Source: Eupeodes corollae
Taxonomy: Eukaryota; Arthropoda; Insecta; Diptera; Syrphidae
DNA length: 64,000 bases
NCBI RefSeq assembly: GCF_945859685.1
Contig: NC_079149.1
Span: 64,188,991 to 64,252,990, forward strand
Reading direction: 5' to 3'
The translations under genes were made by a program, and so were the position numbers. The notes under the pieces were generated by a model, which did no database searches, was not told the DNA's origin, and saw only the letters and a program-made list of their open reading frames with translations. Shown piece by piece: positions 24,011 through 35,308 of the stretch; positions within the stretch are counted from its first letter, which is position 1, and each line of letters starts with the position of its first letter.

Positions 24011-25565
24011 GTTTTTCTCTACAATTGTTAAGTTTTGTTGACCCCTTTAAGATCAAAATATTTTCAACAGGTTCACGCAAAACAGTAGGTTTTTTTTTAG
24101 AATTTGTAGTTTAGCATCAACTCCAATCAACGAGTAAGACCCCCGAAAATTATGTCCGAAAAAATATGTCAAAAAAGCTAGAAAATTCTTCATAACAGAT
24201 TCTATTTTATTTTCCTACGAATATAAAATATCCCATTTTTTCGGCAAACTTTCTCATTTTCTGGGTTTTTGCATCTATGTTTTTGAAGTGTTTTTGGCAT
24301 TCATAAACATTTTAACAAGAACAGAATAATATTATTATTGGAAAAAGCTACGTTCTTATACAATTTCTAACCTTTCTGCGCGAAATGCACCAAAAACCCT
24401 CTAAACAATTTTATTTTACCTTTTAAATAGAATTAAATAAATAAATTAAATAGAATCCCGTTGAAATCTTGGAATGCTTTCATATGTAGGGATTCGTCCA
24501 AATTAAATGGTAAGACCACATCTTGCTTGACAACAATGTAGTGTTAAATTATCTAATAATTTGTAACTTTATCCCTTGAAATATGTAAATGAAAATGTAA
24601 GGTAATACACATTAAGTTATTTAAAAGTTGTCAGCCTCCTTTACAGAACAATATATTATGTAGAACATTTGTAGGTGGTTTTCAAAAACTCGTCTTTATG
24701 TTAAGTGTGTGAGTCCTCCCCCCTGATTAAAAGTCTGGATCCGCCCTTCTAGGAAATTGCTATAAATGTAATCCCTGGATCTTAGCAATACATTATACAT
24801 ATAAGACCACATAAAGGGCAGAATTGCAGTAGAAATCGTTTTAAAAACAATGAAAACACAACATTTTAGCAAACAGTCAATTCTGGCTCGGACCCGGTTA
24901 AATATTTTTTTTTCTAATTTCACTACAAACCATACAATTCCATCAAAATTAAAAAGTTTAGTTAAAAATAACTTATTTTAAACCTGAAACAAATCAGATT
25001 CAGATGTCAGTTATATTTGTGGAAGGCAGTACAGATTTATTGTAACTACACAAAAATTCAATAATTTAAGCGAAATAAAACATTGCTAAAATGCTGCGGT
25101 TTTTTTCTTTAAAAAAAATGACGACATTCAAAAAATCTATGACGGTTTATGATTAATTTATGACTTATACTCGTAATTTACTATATAATATGAATTGTTA
25201 CGAATTGGAGTTTAGAAGCACAAACAAAAAAACTACAAAATCATCGTGGGTATGACATAATGGGAACATAAAAAGTAATAATTATTTTATTTTTATGAAG
25301 CAAATACTTTCAAAAGATGATGTAACAAAACCCCAAATTGAAATTGTGTTATTATTTTTGACATACTTTAGTAAATCAATTTGTATTTTCATTATATTAT
25401 TCTATGTTTTTATTATAACTCATTATTACAATGCAATAAAACTATGGCTATGTATTAAACTACAATCGAACAGAATCCTTTCCTTTCATTTAAGGCATAT
25501 TTTTATGTGTACCCTAGCAATTGTAATCAGAGTTGCGAATTTACTTTATATGTACTATACTGATA
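24011..25565. other. No gene seen
   Basis: AT-rich. A minus-strand open stretch at 24696-24923 has no splice or homology support. Confidence 0.35.
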
Positions 25566-25569
25566 CTTT

Positions 25570-27100
25570 TCAACTTCCCATAGGAAGTTATTGCAATGGG
25601 TCAGATTTGTCAGTTTAAAAATGTTGACATTTTTCGACGTTTCAAGATCACTAGAGTCGAAATAAAAGGTTTTTAGAGAGATGCCTATGTCTGCGTGTGT
25701 ACGTACGTTCGCAATGTTTTTTCGTTGTCCATAGCTCAAGAACCAGAAGAAATATGAACTTCAAATAAATTTTGTTATACAGATAAAAAGGTAGAAAGAT
25801 GCAGAAAGCGCTCTCAAGAAAATCCCGTGGTCGGTTATTTTTTACCATAGCAGTTTTAAAAGAGGTGGACATTTTGGTTAACCCTAAATATCATACGAAC
25901 CAAAAACGCTAGAGACTTATATGATACCAAACGAGTATATTTTTTGAAAAAAATCCAATTAACGGTTTCAAAAAAAAAAAAAACAAAACAAAAATTGTCA
26001 CCTCGAAAATTTTACGAATAGAAAATAATTTTATCTCCAAAACAATTTTTTGTCACGAAAAATAACGTTTTTAACATCTGGTAAAATTTTGAGAAAAATC
26101 GAATTAAGAGTTTTTTTTTATAAAAAAAAACATTATTCGAAGTTGGTAAAAATTGAATTTTGATTTAAATATCTTTTCAAAAATTTGAGATTGTGGCTTC
26201 GAACTTATTTTAGCTTATAAAAAATAATGTTTTTAACAATCTGTAAAATTTTGAGAAAAATTGAATTGACATTTTCTTACAAAAAATAAAAACCTAAACA
26301 AAAAAGTAATAAAAGTTTATAAAAAATCATTTTGGACTCAAATATCTTTTCAAAACTTTGAGATATTGACTTTAAACTACTTTAATCTATTATAAAATAT
26401 TGTTTTCAATATTCAGGAAAGTTTGAGAAAAATCGAATTGACAGTTTTTTTTACAAAAAATAAAACCTTAAAAGAAAATTTAACAAAAGTTGGTAAAAAT
26501 TGATTTTCGACTCAAATATCTTTTCAAAACTTTGAGATAATGGCTTCCAAATAATTTTATCTTATAAGAAATATTGTTTTCAACATTGGGAAAAATTTTG
26601 AGAAAAATCTAATTGACAGTTTTTTTTACAAAAAATAAAAACTTAATAGAAAATTTAAAAAAAGTTTGGTAAAAATAGATTTTCGACTCAAACATCTTTT
26701 CAAAAATTTGAGATAATGGCTTCCAAATAATTTTATCTCATAAGAAATATTGTTTTCAACATTGGGAAAAATTTTGAGAAAAATCGAATTGACAGTTTTT
26801 TTTACAAAAAATAAAAACTTAAATAAAATTTAACAAAAGTTGGTAAGAATTGATTTTCTACTCAAATATCTTTTCAAAACATTGGGATATTAGCTTTAAA
26901 CTCCTCTTATGTTTTAAAAAATATTGTTTTGAATATTTGATACAATTTTTTGAAAAATCGAATTGACGGTTTTTTTTACAAAAAAATAAAAACTTAAAAG
27001 AAAATTTAACAAAAGTTGGTAAACATTGATTTTCGACTCAAATATCTTTTCAAAACATTGAAATATTGGCTTTAAACTACTCTTATATATTCTTCCTCTT
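25570..27100 (+). repeat. Dispersed satellite-bearing repeat, copy B (six units)
   Basis: The head is a perfect hairpin AACTTCC-CATA-GGAAGTT, then the conserved block shared with copies A and C. It is followed by six tandem units marked by ATCTTTTCAAAA (one ATCTTTTC with a substitution before it) at 26171, 26344, 26518, 26694, 26868 and 27044: spacing 173, 174, 176, 174 and 176 bp. Units share TTTGAGAAAAATCGAATTGA and GACAGTTTTTTTTACAAAAA. The array decays near 27100. Non-coding. Confidence 0.85.
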
Positions 27101-27182
27101 TTTAAAAATTATTTTCATCATTTTGTGTCCATTCAATTAAATTTCGATCATATCAAAAAGAGTAACTGTTAACAGCAAACCT

Positions 27183-27349
27183 TTTACATTTAAGCCCAAT
27201 TTGAATGTTGCTTTGTTTTTAAAATGACCTGGCTCAATGTTATGATAGATAACCCATTCTTTAAATATAATGAGGAGAATATCAATTTCCAACAGGATTA
27301 TAGGTTATGGAACGAGATACAGAGCAGGGCCATAAGGTATTGGACTTAA
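27183..27349 (+). other. Small coding-like open stretch, unassigned
   Basis: From ATG 27224 the plus strand encodes 41 residues (MTWLNVMIDNPFF then DYRLWNEIQSRAIRYWT) before TAA at 27347-27349. The frame is open upstream to a possible acceptor (ACATTTAAG, about 27193). Amino-acid usage looks protein-like, unlike the flanking DNA. No family is recognised; a terminal exon or transposon scrap are both possible. Confidence 0.2.
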
Positions 27350-29515
27350 CGCCCTTAAGAAACTAAGATGATTTGTTTTAGATTAAAGTTCGTTTTATTA
27401 CTTCATTATTTCGCATACCTTTTGCAAATGTAGAATATTGTGTTTCGCAAGCGACTTGCTTTACTTTTTGGACATAGCATTCCCATCACTGGTTAGTATG
27501 AACAGGAGGTAAATGGTATTCATATTCCTTTCTGGATATAGATGGTTAATTTAATATTTTATTTTTATTCCTCATCATTTATTGCCACCATGGGAATAGG
27601 TCACTCTTCCCATGTTTTTCCTTATTATGACGCAACCTACATAACGTAACCTTTTGTTCCAATTTATGCGAATAACCACCCTCTATAAACATATGTACTT
27701 ATATAGTACACATAAATACATCTGTGTACGTAAAGTTTGGCATAAAATCATACAAAAAATCCACTTGGCAACAAACTTTGTCTATCAATGATGTTATGTT
27801 CATTATTTAAAAACAAAAACACAAAATTTAAATGTACATATGTACCTACTTGGAACTTGTTAAAAAACATACAATAAAACAAGATATACTAAAGTACTTA
27901 TAGGTATGTTTGCAGGGCCGAAAATATTTTGAATTTTTGTCTTAACCGTTAAAAACAACAAAAGGTTTGTTTAGCATTAATCATAAATGTGTATTTAAGA
28001 CGAAGATAAAGTGTTTTTTAAAAACCCTAACAGGTGTGTAAAGTCTGTCATTCCAAAATTAATATTTTGTAAACAGCCAAGTCTTAAACATTGCCAAGTC
28101 AACCTTATTTTCATGAGCATGTGCTGTTAAGTATGTGGTTTCAAAAAAAATAACAAATAGCTGTATATTTGAAAAAAACACATGAAGCTATTTTTAAACG
28201 AGGAAACTAATCTAGCTTGAGTAAATGTGGTAACGCTTTTCTACACTGTACACTGTGTAATTAAAATTTTAGCATACCCCTTTTTCTATTGAATTCAAAA
28301 TTTAATTTAGATGCCTAAATATGCAACTTCTCTGCTTTATGTACATGACCAGTTCATTGAAGACTTATATACTACACATTGTCAAAATATATACATTATT
28401 TATCTCTATAAAAGATAGGTACATGGTTTTGTCTCCTTTATGCAATTTTTCAACAATATTGAGATCGAACTTTTATAAGAAGTCAGTGTTTGTCCTTGTA
28501 AATCTAAACAAAGTATTGAAATATTATTCACTTTTTGCTATTGTTCAAAAGAACATACATATACCCGTATGATGCACCGTACATCATATATGTACATATA
28601 TCATAAATATGAAAGGATGTGTTATAAGGATTCTTCAAGGACAAATGAATCTATTCAAAACAGTGTTTTGTTTGACATCACCTACTTTTATTGTGTGTTT
28701 TTTGTGTCTTGGTACTTTTGTCTTGAGTGTTATTTGAATCATCAGTAAATGGTTTAGGAACTTAGTTAGGTGGTATCTTTTTATAGGGTGACTCATAATT
28801 ATGCTTTTAAATAAATATTCTAGCCTAAAGACCTAGAACTAGTGCTGATCGTTTTTTTTTAGTCTGTACCGAAATGTAATCCTTTGTTTTATCTACCTTT
28901 CGGACGGCTCATTTGAATTTTGTGAGGATATGAAATATAATATGTGTATCGACTTTCTGTATCTTGATGTAAAAAAAAAGATTTGAAATTGACATTATAT
29001 TTAAATTAATATGACATAACAGGCAATTTTCCAACTTTAAAATTCTAAATAGGCCGTATGAACTTTTGACCGACTTTGAAGGGCCATAAATCAAAAATCA
29101 GTCTTGAACTTTTAACCCACTGCTATCACAAAGGGATTGGGTCATGAATAATGGGTAAAAGAAAGTTAGACACACAGTTTTTCTTAGATCCAAGTAAGAC
29201 GTCTCAAAAATGATTTAAATGTTAGTCCATACAAATACATATCTTTAATTTTTATCATTTAGGTTCCAAAATGCTTTGGGCGAATACCTAAAGAGATGGC
29301 ACTTAGTGGATTCATGTGTGTGCTTGTTTTTTTTGTTCATGAAAGAAGATCTCTTATACTCAAGGTTTATATTTAAAGCTAATCAAAGATAATATGGTAA
29401 TGTTCTTAATTTTATTATATTAGATTTTAAACTGTTCGCAAGAACACGTACCCTGTGATCCTTTCTCTTGGAAACATGATCCAGAGGTTAAGAACAACGA
29501 ATTTTAATGTTATAT
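27350..29515. other. No gene seen
   Basis: AT-rich without recognisable features. Open stretches at 28321-28572 and 28909-29094 have no coding support. Confidence 0.35.
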
Positions 29516-29518
29516 TTA

Positions 29519-30242
29519 GGGCCTCCCGCAGACTGAAGACTTTTTATCCACCGATAGTTTAGTCGGGTTTGGGTGAAAGTGCGCACATCGAGCCAAAACA
29601 GTTTGGTTGGTGAACAGCCGGCCGACTATTCTCGAACTAGTTTGTAACTGACTGTTGAGGCGGTCGCACAATGAAAATATTGTCTAGACAAATTATTACT
29701 CTCATCATACTCCGGAGGAGGAATAATAAAGAAGAGATTCCGAGAGTATTGGGTGGATCCCATTCTCAGTGATAGATTAGTTAGTGGAAAATTTTACACT
29801 ATGCATTTCAAATTATTTGATTGCCCAAACAAATGTTTCGCTTATTATATATATATTTTCGCCTTCCTCCCACAGTTTTGTCCTCACATTCGCGTCTGAG
29901 AACTCTTTTAAACTGTTTTTATAAAGCGCAGGTCTTTTCTGGACTTCTTTAATCAACTTTTCGACGGAACTTTATACAATCAAAAATTGTGATTTGGGCG
30001 AACGCCACATTCAAAATACACGCACACGACGCCAAATCTCAGAGCAAACTGAACTATCGGCCGACTAAACAACCGTCATGTATGCGCAGGCGTGTATGCG
30101 CCGATACTAATTAAACAGTAGGCCGATAGTTGTAATCGGGTATCCCATCAAACTATTTTACCAGCCGATACTGAATCGCTGTAGTGTGCGCACATGCATT
30201 CCTCTCCATACTGATTAAAAAGTCTGCAGTCTGCGGGGGCCC
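29519..30242 (+). mobile_element. PIF/Harbinger relic with transposase and MADF-like remnants
   Basis: The ends GGGCCTCCCGCAGACTGAAG and (reverse complement) GGGCCCCCGCAGACTGCAGA form inverted repeats of about 30 bp, flanked by TTA at 29516-29518 and 30243-30245, the PIF/Harbinger signature. On the plus strand, RFREYWVDPILSDRLVSGKF (about 29720-29790) resembles the N-terminus of Harbinger transposases. On the minus strand at about 29995-29870, SSVEKLIKEVQKRPALYKNS continues to KLWEEG, matching the pattern of a MADF DNA-binding domain, the accessory protein type carried by many insect Harbingers. The rest of both genes is deleted. Confidence 0.85.
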
Positions 30243-30279
30243 TTAATGTCGCAATATTTTTGTCTCTAAAAATGTACTA

Positions 30280-30681
30280 ACGGGTATTTTTTATTCGCTT
30301 TGTATTCAACCTGGTAAATTTGTTTTCGAATTGGTCTTATTGACAGTTGTCACTTGATTTTTGCGCAGTTTGGTTTGCCATTCCATAACGAACAGACTTG
30401 CTTCTAAACAACTTTTGCAAATTGTCAAACTTTTTACCGAAATAGTTATTCCGCTGGATTATTTTTTGTAAGGCTATGTCGATGGGCACCTTGAAAGAGA
30501 GTATTCTGCGTGTCATTGTGTATATACGGCTCCAATTGCTTGTAAAAGTAGTTGAAAATTATGCCTCTCGGATTTAATTTATTCGAGCAAGCTATATACT
30601 CGTAACTAAATTCTTGGCCATATAGTTAAAATATATGCCTTTTGTTCCCCTTGAAAACTACACGTCTACAAAAACACCCTT
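30280..30681 (+). mobile_element. Internally deleted mariner (MITE-like)
   Basis: The ends ACGGGTATTTTTT and (reverse complement) AAGGGTGTTTTTG resemble the intact mariner's ends and are flanked by TA (30278-30279 and 30682-30683). Inside, an N-terminal scrap (SKQLLQIVKLFTEIVI) is fused directly to PLDYFL-stop-GYV, the third catalytic Asp region. Most of the catalytic core was therefore deleted between these points. Confidence 0.65.
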
Positions 30682-30992
30682 TATAATCATAGTGGCGTAT
30701 TCCTTATTCTTCCATTTAAAATTATGTTCTACCATTTTTGTTTTGGTATGAACAATTTACATATTTAATAACAGTAGCTAACTCGTCGAGAGAGGGGCAG
30801 TGCGGGTGAAGGGGGTACACCATTATGAACTAGGTAGCCGCACGGATCATTCGTGCGGTCGGCTCCTAACGCAGTGGACGCAAGCGACATTGAATATTTA
30901 GAGTTTTTTTTTTTAATTTGTATGCTTCACTTAAAAAGTTATTTTCAGAGCTACTTAGTTTTAGTATTAGGAATCACACTTAATAAAAAATA
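30682..30992. other. Unassigned sequence before the Helitron fragment
   Basis: Includes a GC-rich patch (GAGAGGGGCAGTGCGGGTGA, then an inverted GCCGCACGGATCATTCGTGC around 30838-30860). Possibly further Helitron or unrelated mobile DNA. Nothing firm. Confidence 0.3.
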
Positions 30993-31508
30993 GGTACGCC
31001 TGTTATGCTTTTAAGAAATGTAAGCCCTCCCAAGATGTGTAATGGTACAAGACTATTGATCAAAGAATTAAGAGATAATTTGGTAGTACCAACTATATCA
31101 TTACGGGTCCCGCGGACGGTCAGCTCGCGAATGTTAAGTGGATCCCGATAATACCAACTGATTTGCCCATATATTTTAAAAGGTTACAGTTCCCTAAATA
31201 TCCTTTTCCAAAATATAAATGGATCCCAGGGACAAACTTTTTCCATAGTTAGCATCGACTTAAGAAAAGAGTGCTTTTCCCACAAGCAATTGTATGTGGC
31301 ACTTTCTCGAGTAGAATCTCCTGAAAATCAATATGTTTTGTTGCCACCTACAAATACCACAGCCAACGTAGTGTACTATTAGGCTTTAAGATAAGGACAT
31401 AATTTTTTTCTAATTTAGTGATTCATGGTCGTTTTAATAAGCTTGCTTATAACTTAAATATCTGTACCTATTTATGCCTACCCGTGCGAAGCCTGGACGG
31501 GCAGCTAG
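30993..31508 (+). mobile_element. Helitron 3' end with helicase C-terminus
   Basis: The plus strand encodes the end of a PIF1-like RepHel helicase: GTPVMLLRNVSPPKMCNGTR, then the motif VI region QLYVALSRVESPENQYVLLP and TANVVY with a stop near 31381. Frameshifts occur between about 31130 and 31200. The element ends in the classic Helitron 3' terminus, a GC hairpin (CCCGT...ACGGG) followed by CTAG at 31505-31508 with host T next. The Rep domain and 5' end are missing. Confidence 0.85.
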
Positions 31509-31779
31509 TACATTATAAATTTATAATTCCAAAAAATTATAATCACAGTCTATGAAAATTGGTCTTCATTGAAAAAAACAAAATCGGGATATTGGAGGTG
31601 GCGCTTTTGTCGAGATGATATTTATTTTAACTCATTTAAAAACGGCATTTATTTTTAAAAAAATATTTTTTGCATTTAATGAATATTATCAATACACATT
31701 TTATGAATTTCAACAGAGAACTAAAATATTTTGAAAATAACTGAATGTTTAAAAAGTCATATTCATAAAATAGTAGAAT

Positions 31780-31917
31780 AACATTTGCCCGGGCATTTAG
31801 TGTACTTGGAGGTTTTAAAAGATTTAATAACGTTAGTTAATTCTTCTGGTTTAAGTTGTCCTTATTGTTCTTACTTCAAACATAAAAAGTATTCTGATCG
31901 AAAAATTATGCATTTTC
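31780..31917 (+). other. Left part of an open frame interrupted by the fold-back element
   Basis: A stop-free stretch (HLVYLEVLKDLITLVNSSG, then CPYCSYFKHKKYSDRKIMHF) runs up to the fold-back insertion. After excision of that element with one target copy, the same frame continues at 32697-32815 (HFGSYEKNFYRHQKIYNLVW). The joined frame is about 84 codons without an initiating ATG. It may be a relic of an older gene or transposon, or chance. Confidence 0.25.
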
Positions 31918-32687
31918 GGCGCAGGGACATAAGTCCCCGGGACATAAGTCCCGAATTTCTTTTTCGGGACTTATGTCCCATTTTGATGGGTCATAAGTCC
32001 CGAATTCGATTTGGGGCTAATGTCCCACCCTACTGAGACATAAGTCCTTAATTTTTTAGCCAAAAATGGGACGTGAGTCCCGAATGAAACAAAAACAATT
32101 TGAAGAATTATTGAAGAATGTGCTCTTTTGAATTTACAAAAGTAATTTGGTAGTAGAAAAACTTTTGGAATCGCAAGTAATCAAATTATTAAAGATATAT
32201 ATATACATATATTTGTATTGTTTTGAGAACTTTACTAATATAACTGCATTTTATATTTTCTTTAATCATATTTAAGAAAATATAATACATACATACCTAT
32301 AATTTAAAAAGGCATTGCATAAATCGGTGTTATTAAAATTCGCAATAATTTGTTTGCCTTATAATATTTTTCTCAAATTCCTTATAACACCGATTTATGC
32401 AATACCTTTACTGTACTACCGAAAAAAAAAATCGAGAGAATAAAACCAGTTCTACCGTTTCGTCAGCTGTGGTTTCTTTAAATTGTCTCTATACGTACAT
32501 TTATGTAAAAATAAAAAAAACATATACGTGAGACATAAGTCCCGAAATATTTTTTCAGGAATTACGTCTCAGTAGGGTGGGACAAAAGTCCTGAATCGAA
32601 TTCGGGACTTGTGACCCAGCAAAGTGGGACATAAGTCCCGAAAAAGAAATTCGGGACTTGTGTCCCGGGGACTTATGTCCCTGCGCC
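31918..32687. mobile_element. Fold-back transposable element built of palindromic GGGACATAAGTCCC units
   Basis: The 770-bp element has very long terminal inverted repeats (about 140-170 bp each). They begin GGCGCAGGGACATAAGTCCC and are composed of reiterated near-palindromic units GGGAC-ATAA-GTCCC-GAA in alternating orientation. A perfect 9-bp duplication TGCATTTTC flanks it (31909-31917 and 32688-32696). A second inverted repeat, GCATTGCATAAATCGGTGTTAT, is nested in the centre (32311-32406). No transposase ORF. Long repetitive arms and a 9-bp duplication recall Drosophila Foldback and Mutator-like elements, so it is presumably mobilised in trans. Confidence 0.9.
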
Positions 32688-32814
32688 TGCATTTTCATTT
32701 CGGTTCATATGAAAAGAATTTTTACCGACATCAAAAAATTTACAATTTGGTGTGGGTCGTCCATACCATATACTCTAACCTCTCCAATCAACACTTGCAG
32801 TCTTACTTTAATTT

Positions 32815-33860
32815 TCTTAAAAAAAGGACATCCTCTAAACTGCACCAACAAACGTCTAAAGCCCATCGTCAAAAACCTGATAGGTCCTTATGAGCGTGGT
32901 TTGAGACCAGGAAAGTCCACTGTCGATCAAATATTCACATTACGGCAGATCCTGGAAAAAACCCAAGAACACTAAATCGAAACCCACCATCTTTTCATCG
33001 ATTTCAAGACCGCATATGACAGCATCTACATTGACGAGTTGTATAGAGCCATGTCTAGTTTTGGCCTCCCTGCCAAACTCGTCTGTTTGTGCAGGATGAC
33101 CATGGAGAATTCACGCTGCTCCATAAAGGTTGAACAACTTAACAGAACCTTTTGATGTCAAACAAGATTTTAGAGAAGGCGATGCGTTGTCATGTGATTT
33201 TTTTAACATCGTGTTTGAAAGAATAGTGCAGAGCTCTCACGTCAACACGTCAACACTAGAGGCTCTATCTTTCAAAAGTCTGTCGAACGCAGCGTGATGA
33301 GGCTCCAAAAATGGGTTTAACGGTTAATGAGGGCAAAACAAAGTACATGCTGTCTTCAAGAAAGGAAATACAACACCAACGTCTTGGTCAAAACGTCACC
33401 ATCGATAGACGTAACTTTGAGGTAGTCAAGGACTTCGTCTACCTAGGCTCCGCTATAAACGAAGAAACCAACACCAGCGCTGAGATCAAACGCAGAATAA
33501 TTCTTGCTAACCGCTGTTTAGCCCGTCCTGCTTTACGATGCAGAAGCATGGACTATGACAAAAGCGGATGAAAGCACCTTGGGTCGGTTTGAGAGAAAAG
33601 GTCTTCGTGTGGTCTACGATCCCGTATGCATCGAAGGGGAGTGGAGGAGAAGATGGAACGACGAGCTGTACGGACTGTACAGGTACGTAGACTTAGCCAG
33701 AAGGGTAAAAGTCCAACGACTAAGATTGCTGAGTCACGTAGAGCACATGGACACCAATGCTACACACCCACAGCAAACCGCAGTAGATGGAGAAGTTTGT
33801 TGGGGTGAGGCTCTAGTTCACACAGGACTGTAGCGCCACCTTAAGTAAGTAAGTAAGTTT
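32815..33860 (+). mobile_element. RTE-like LINE copy, internally deleted, complete 3' end
   Basis: Starts within the RT fingers (GGACATCCTCTAAACTGCACC), skips a segment and resumes at KRLKPIVKNLIGPYE, then FRPGKSTVDQIF-type sequence, the palm, GLTVNEGKTKYMLSS, and the C-terminus GEWRRRWNDELYGLYR. It ends CAGGACTGTAGCGCCACCTT plus (AAGT)4. Several frameshifts and stops. It matches the 43.6 kb copy throughout and lies right after the fold-back element locus. Confidence 0.85.
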
Positions 33861-35240
33861 ATTTTGGAGTCCTGTACTGGGGGACCCTAAAAAACAGACA
33901 TGAGGTAACTACGTCCCTGATTTACAATGTAACAATATAATTTCTAATTTCTTCGTAAAATAATACTTGCTTATTCACCTTGTATAATAAAAAAAAAACA
34001 TAACTATGTATATTCACCTAGAATCACTCATAATATTATATAGCAAAGATAGTATAGGTACACTTGTACTTGAATGAACAGAAGGTATTCAGCAAAAAAA
34101 AAGGATATTGATTCGGCCCATATTGGATGAATTATAAATAATGCAAATACTATCACTATTTATAGAGCCTTGAAATGAAACTCTCAAGCTTTAGCTTAAA
34201 TTTTATAAGTACGCACATGTAACTTTGCTTTGTATATTTTATTTGTATCGTTATAAATAGATACAATTGTTCCAATGTTTAATGTTAATACATGAACTTT
34301 TTGTTTCTATTAAAAAGGAGTCTAAAAAATAACTATAGTCGAGTTTAATCCTATTTATATTTAAAAAAAAAAAAAAAGATTTGATGTTAATTAATTCTCG
34401 CCAACCCTTCAATCGTATACCCGTTAAATGTTTTTCGGACGAGTAATAAGGCCAATAAATAAAACTCAAGGTTTTTAACTTTCAAATTTATAAATAGATA
34501 TTGCTTAATTTAAGAACCACCTTACAAACAAAGTTAACTTTGAAAAAAACAGTCAAGCACACATCTATGTATGTTTTGCAAAAACCTTAAGGTACACACA
34601 TCGATGAATTAATAAATAATAAGTAATCATAATTTATTCGCTCAATGGTAATCAAGGCCGTCAAAGTTAAACTCACCCCATCACACCAGTCAACATTCAA
34701 GGTAAATTCTGTATCAAACTTAACTACGTTGTGTGTGGATTTTGGTTGTAGGAGTTATTATAAAATGAGTGGAAGATGAGAAAGCAAATTTTAAAAATCT
34801 AAATCTAGGTACAAGATAATGTATAGCTCATTATCATGGATATAAAATAATCTATTTTGACATTTATGTTAATAAGACAACGATTTACACATAGTGTAGG
34901 TACATTATTTTGTTTTTAATTTTATTTTACTTTTTAAACAAAAACTGCATTCCCAAAAAATTAAATATATTTATACGTTTCCAGCTGACAACAAAGGCAT
35001 AGTTAAAGGAACATTGCTTACCTTCATATTTTTTTTAAAAACAAAATACATAATACAAAAATTAAAGAAACAACATAAAATGATTTTTTTTGTTTTTTAT
35101 TTCACAAATATTTTTGTTATATTTTAAATTCAAATTCAAATTCAATGACTTAATCGCAAAACCAATTAATAAGAATAACATGTGAAACATAACGAAAATG
35201 CAAGCTTAACAAAAGTAAGATTTTTGTTTTATTGACTTAC
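33861..35240. other. No gene seen
   Basis: AT-rich, probably intronic. A possible micro-exon near 34685-34732 (minus) was considered and not accepted. Confidence 0.35.
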
Positions 35241-35308
35241 CACGATTCACTAAAAGTCCCAAAAGCTCCAGGTCCACTGACTCTTCGTTGATAATTTTTT
35301 ACATGCAT
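35241..35308 (-). CDS. Candidate first coding exon
   Basis: On the minus strand an ATG at 35308 opens 22 codons (MHVKNYQRRVSGPGAFGTFS, then ES) and two further bases before a perfect donor GTAAGT at 35240. A stop lies in frame upstream. The peptide is balanced in composition and GC-richer than its surroundings. The two-base remainder would splice in phase to the exon at 1652, though other exons may intervene. I do not recognise it; chance is possible given only 68 bp. Confidence 0.35.

Noticed and set aside
26145..27100. CRISPR-like or regulatory tandem array
   Set aside because: Units of about 175 bp repeat in full with no unique spacers; it is a minisatellite in a eukaryotic genome.
34685..34732. 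Micro-exon (minus) reading KFDTEFTLNVDWCDG before a GTGAGT donor
   Set aside because: Acceptor weak, only about 48 bp, and its phase does not match the nearby candidate exon at 35241-35308.
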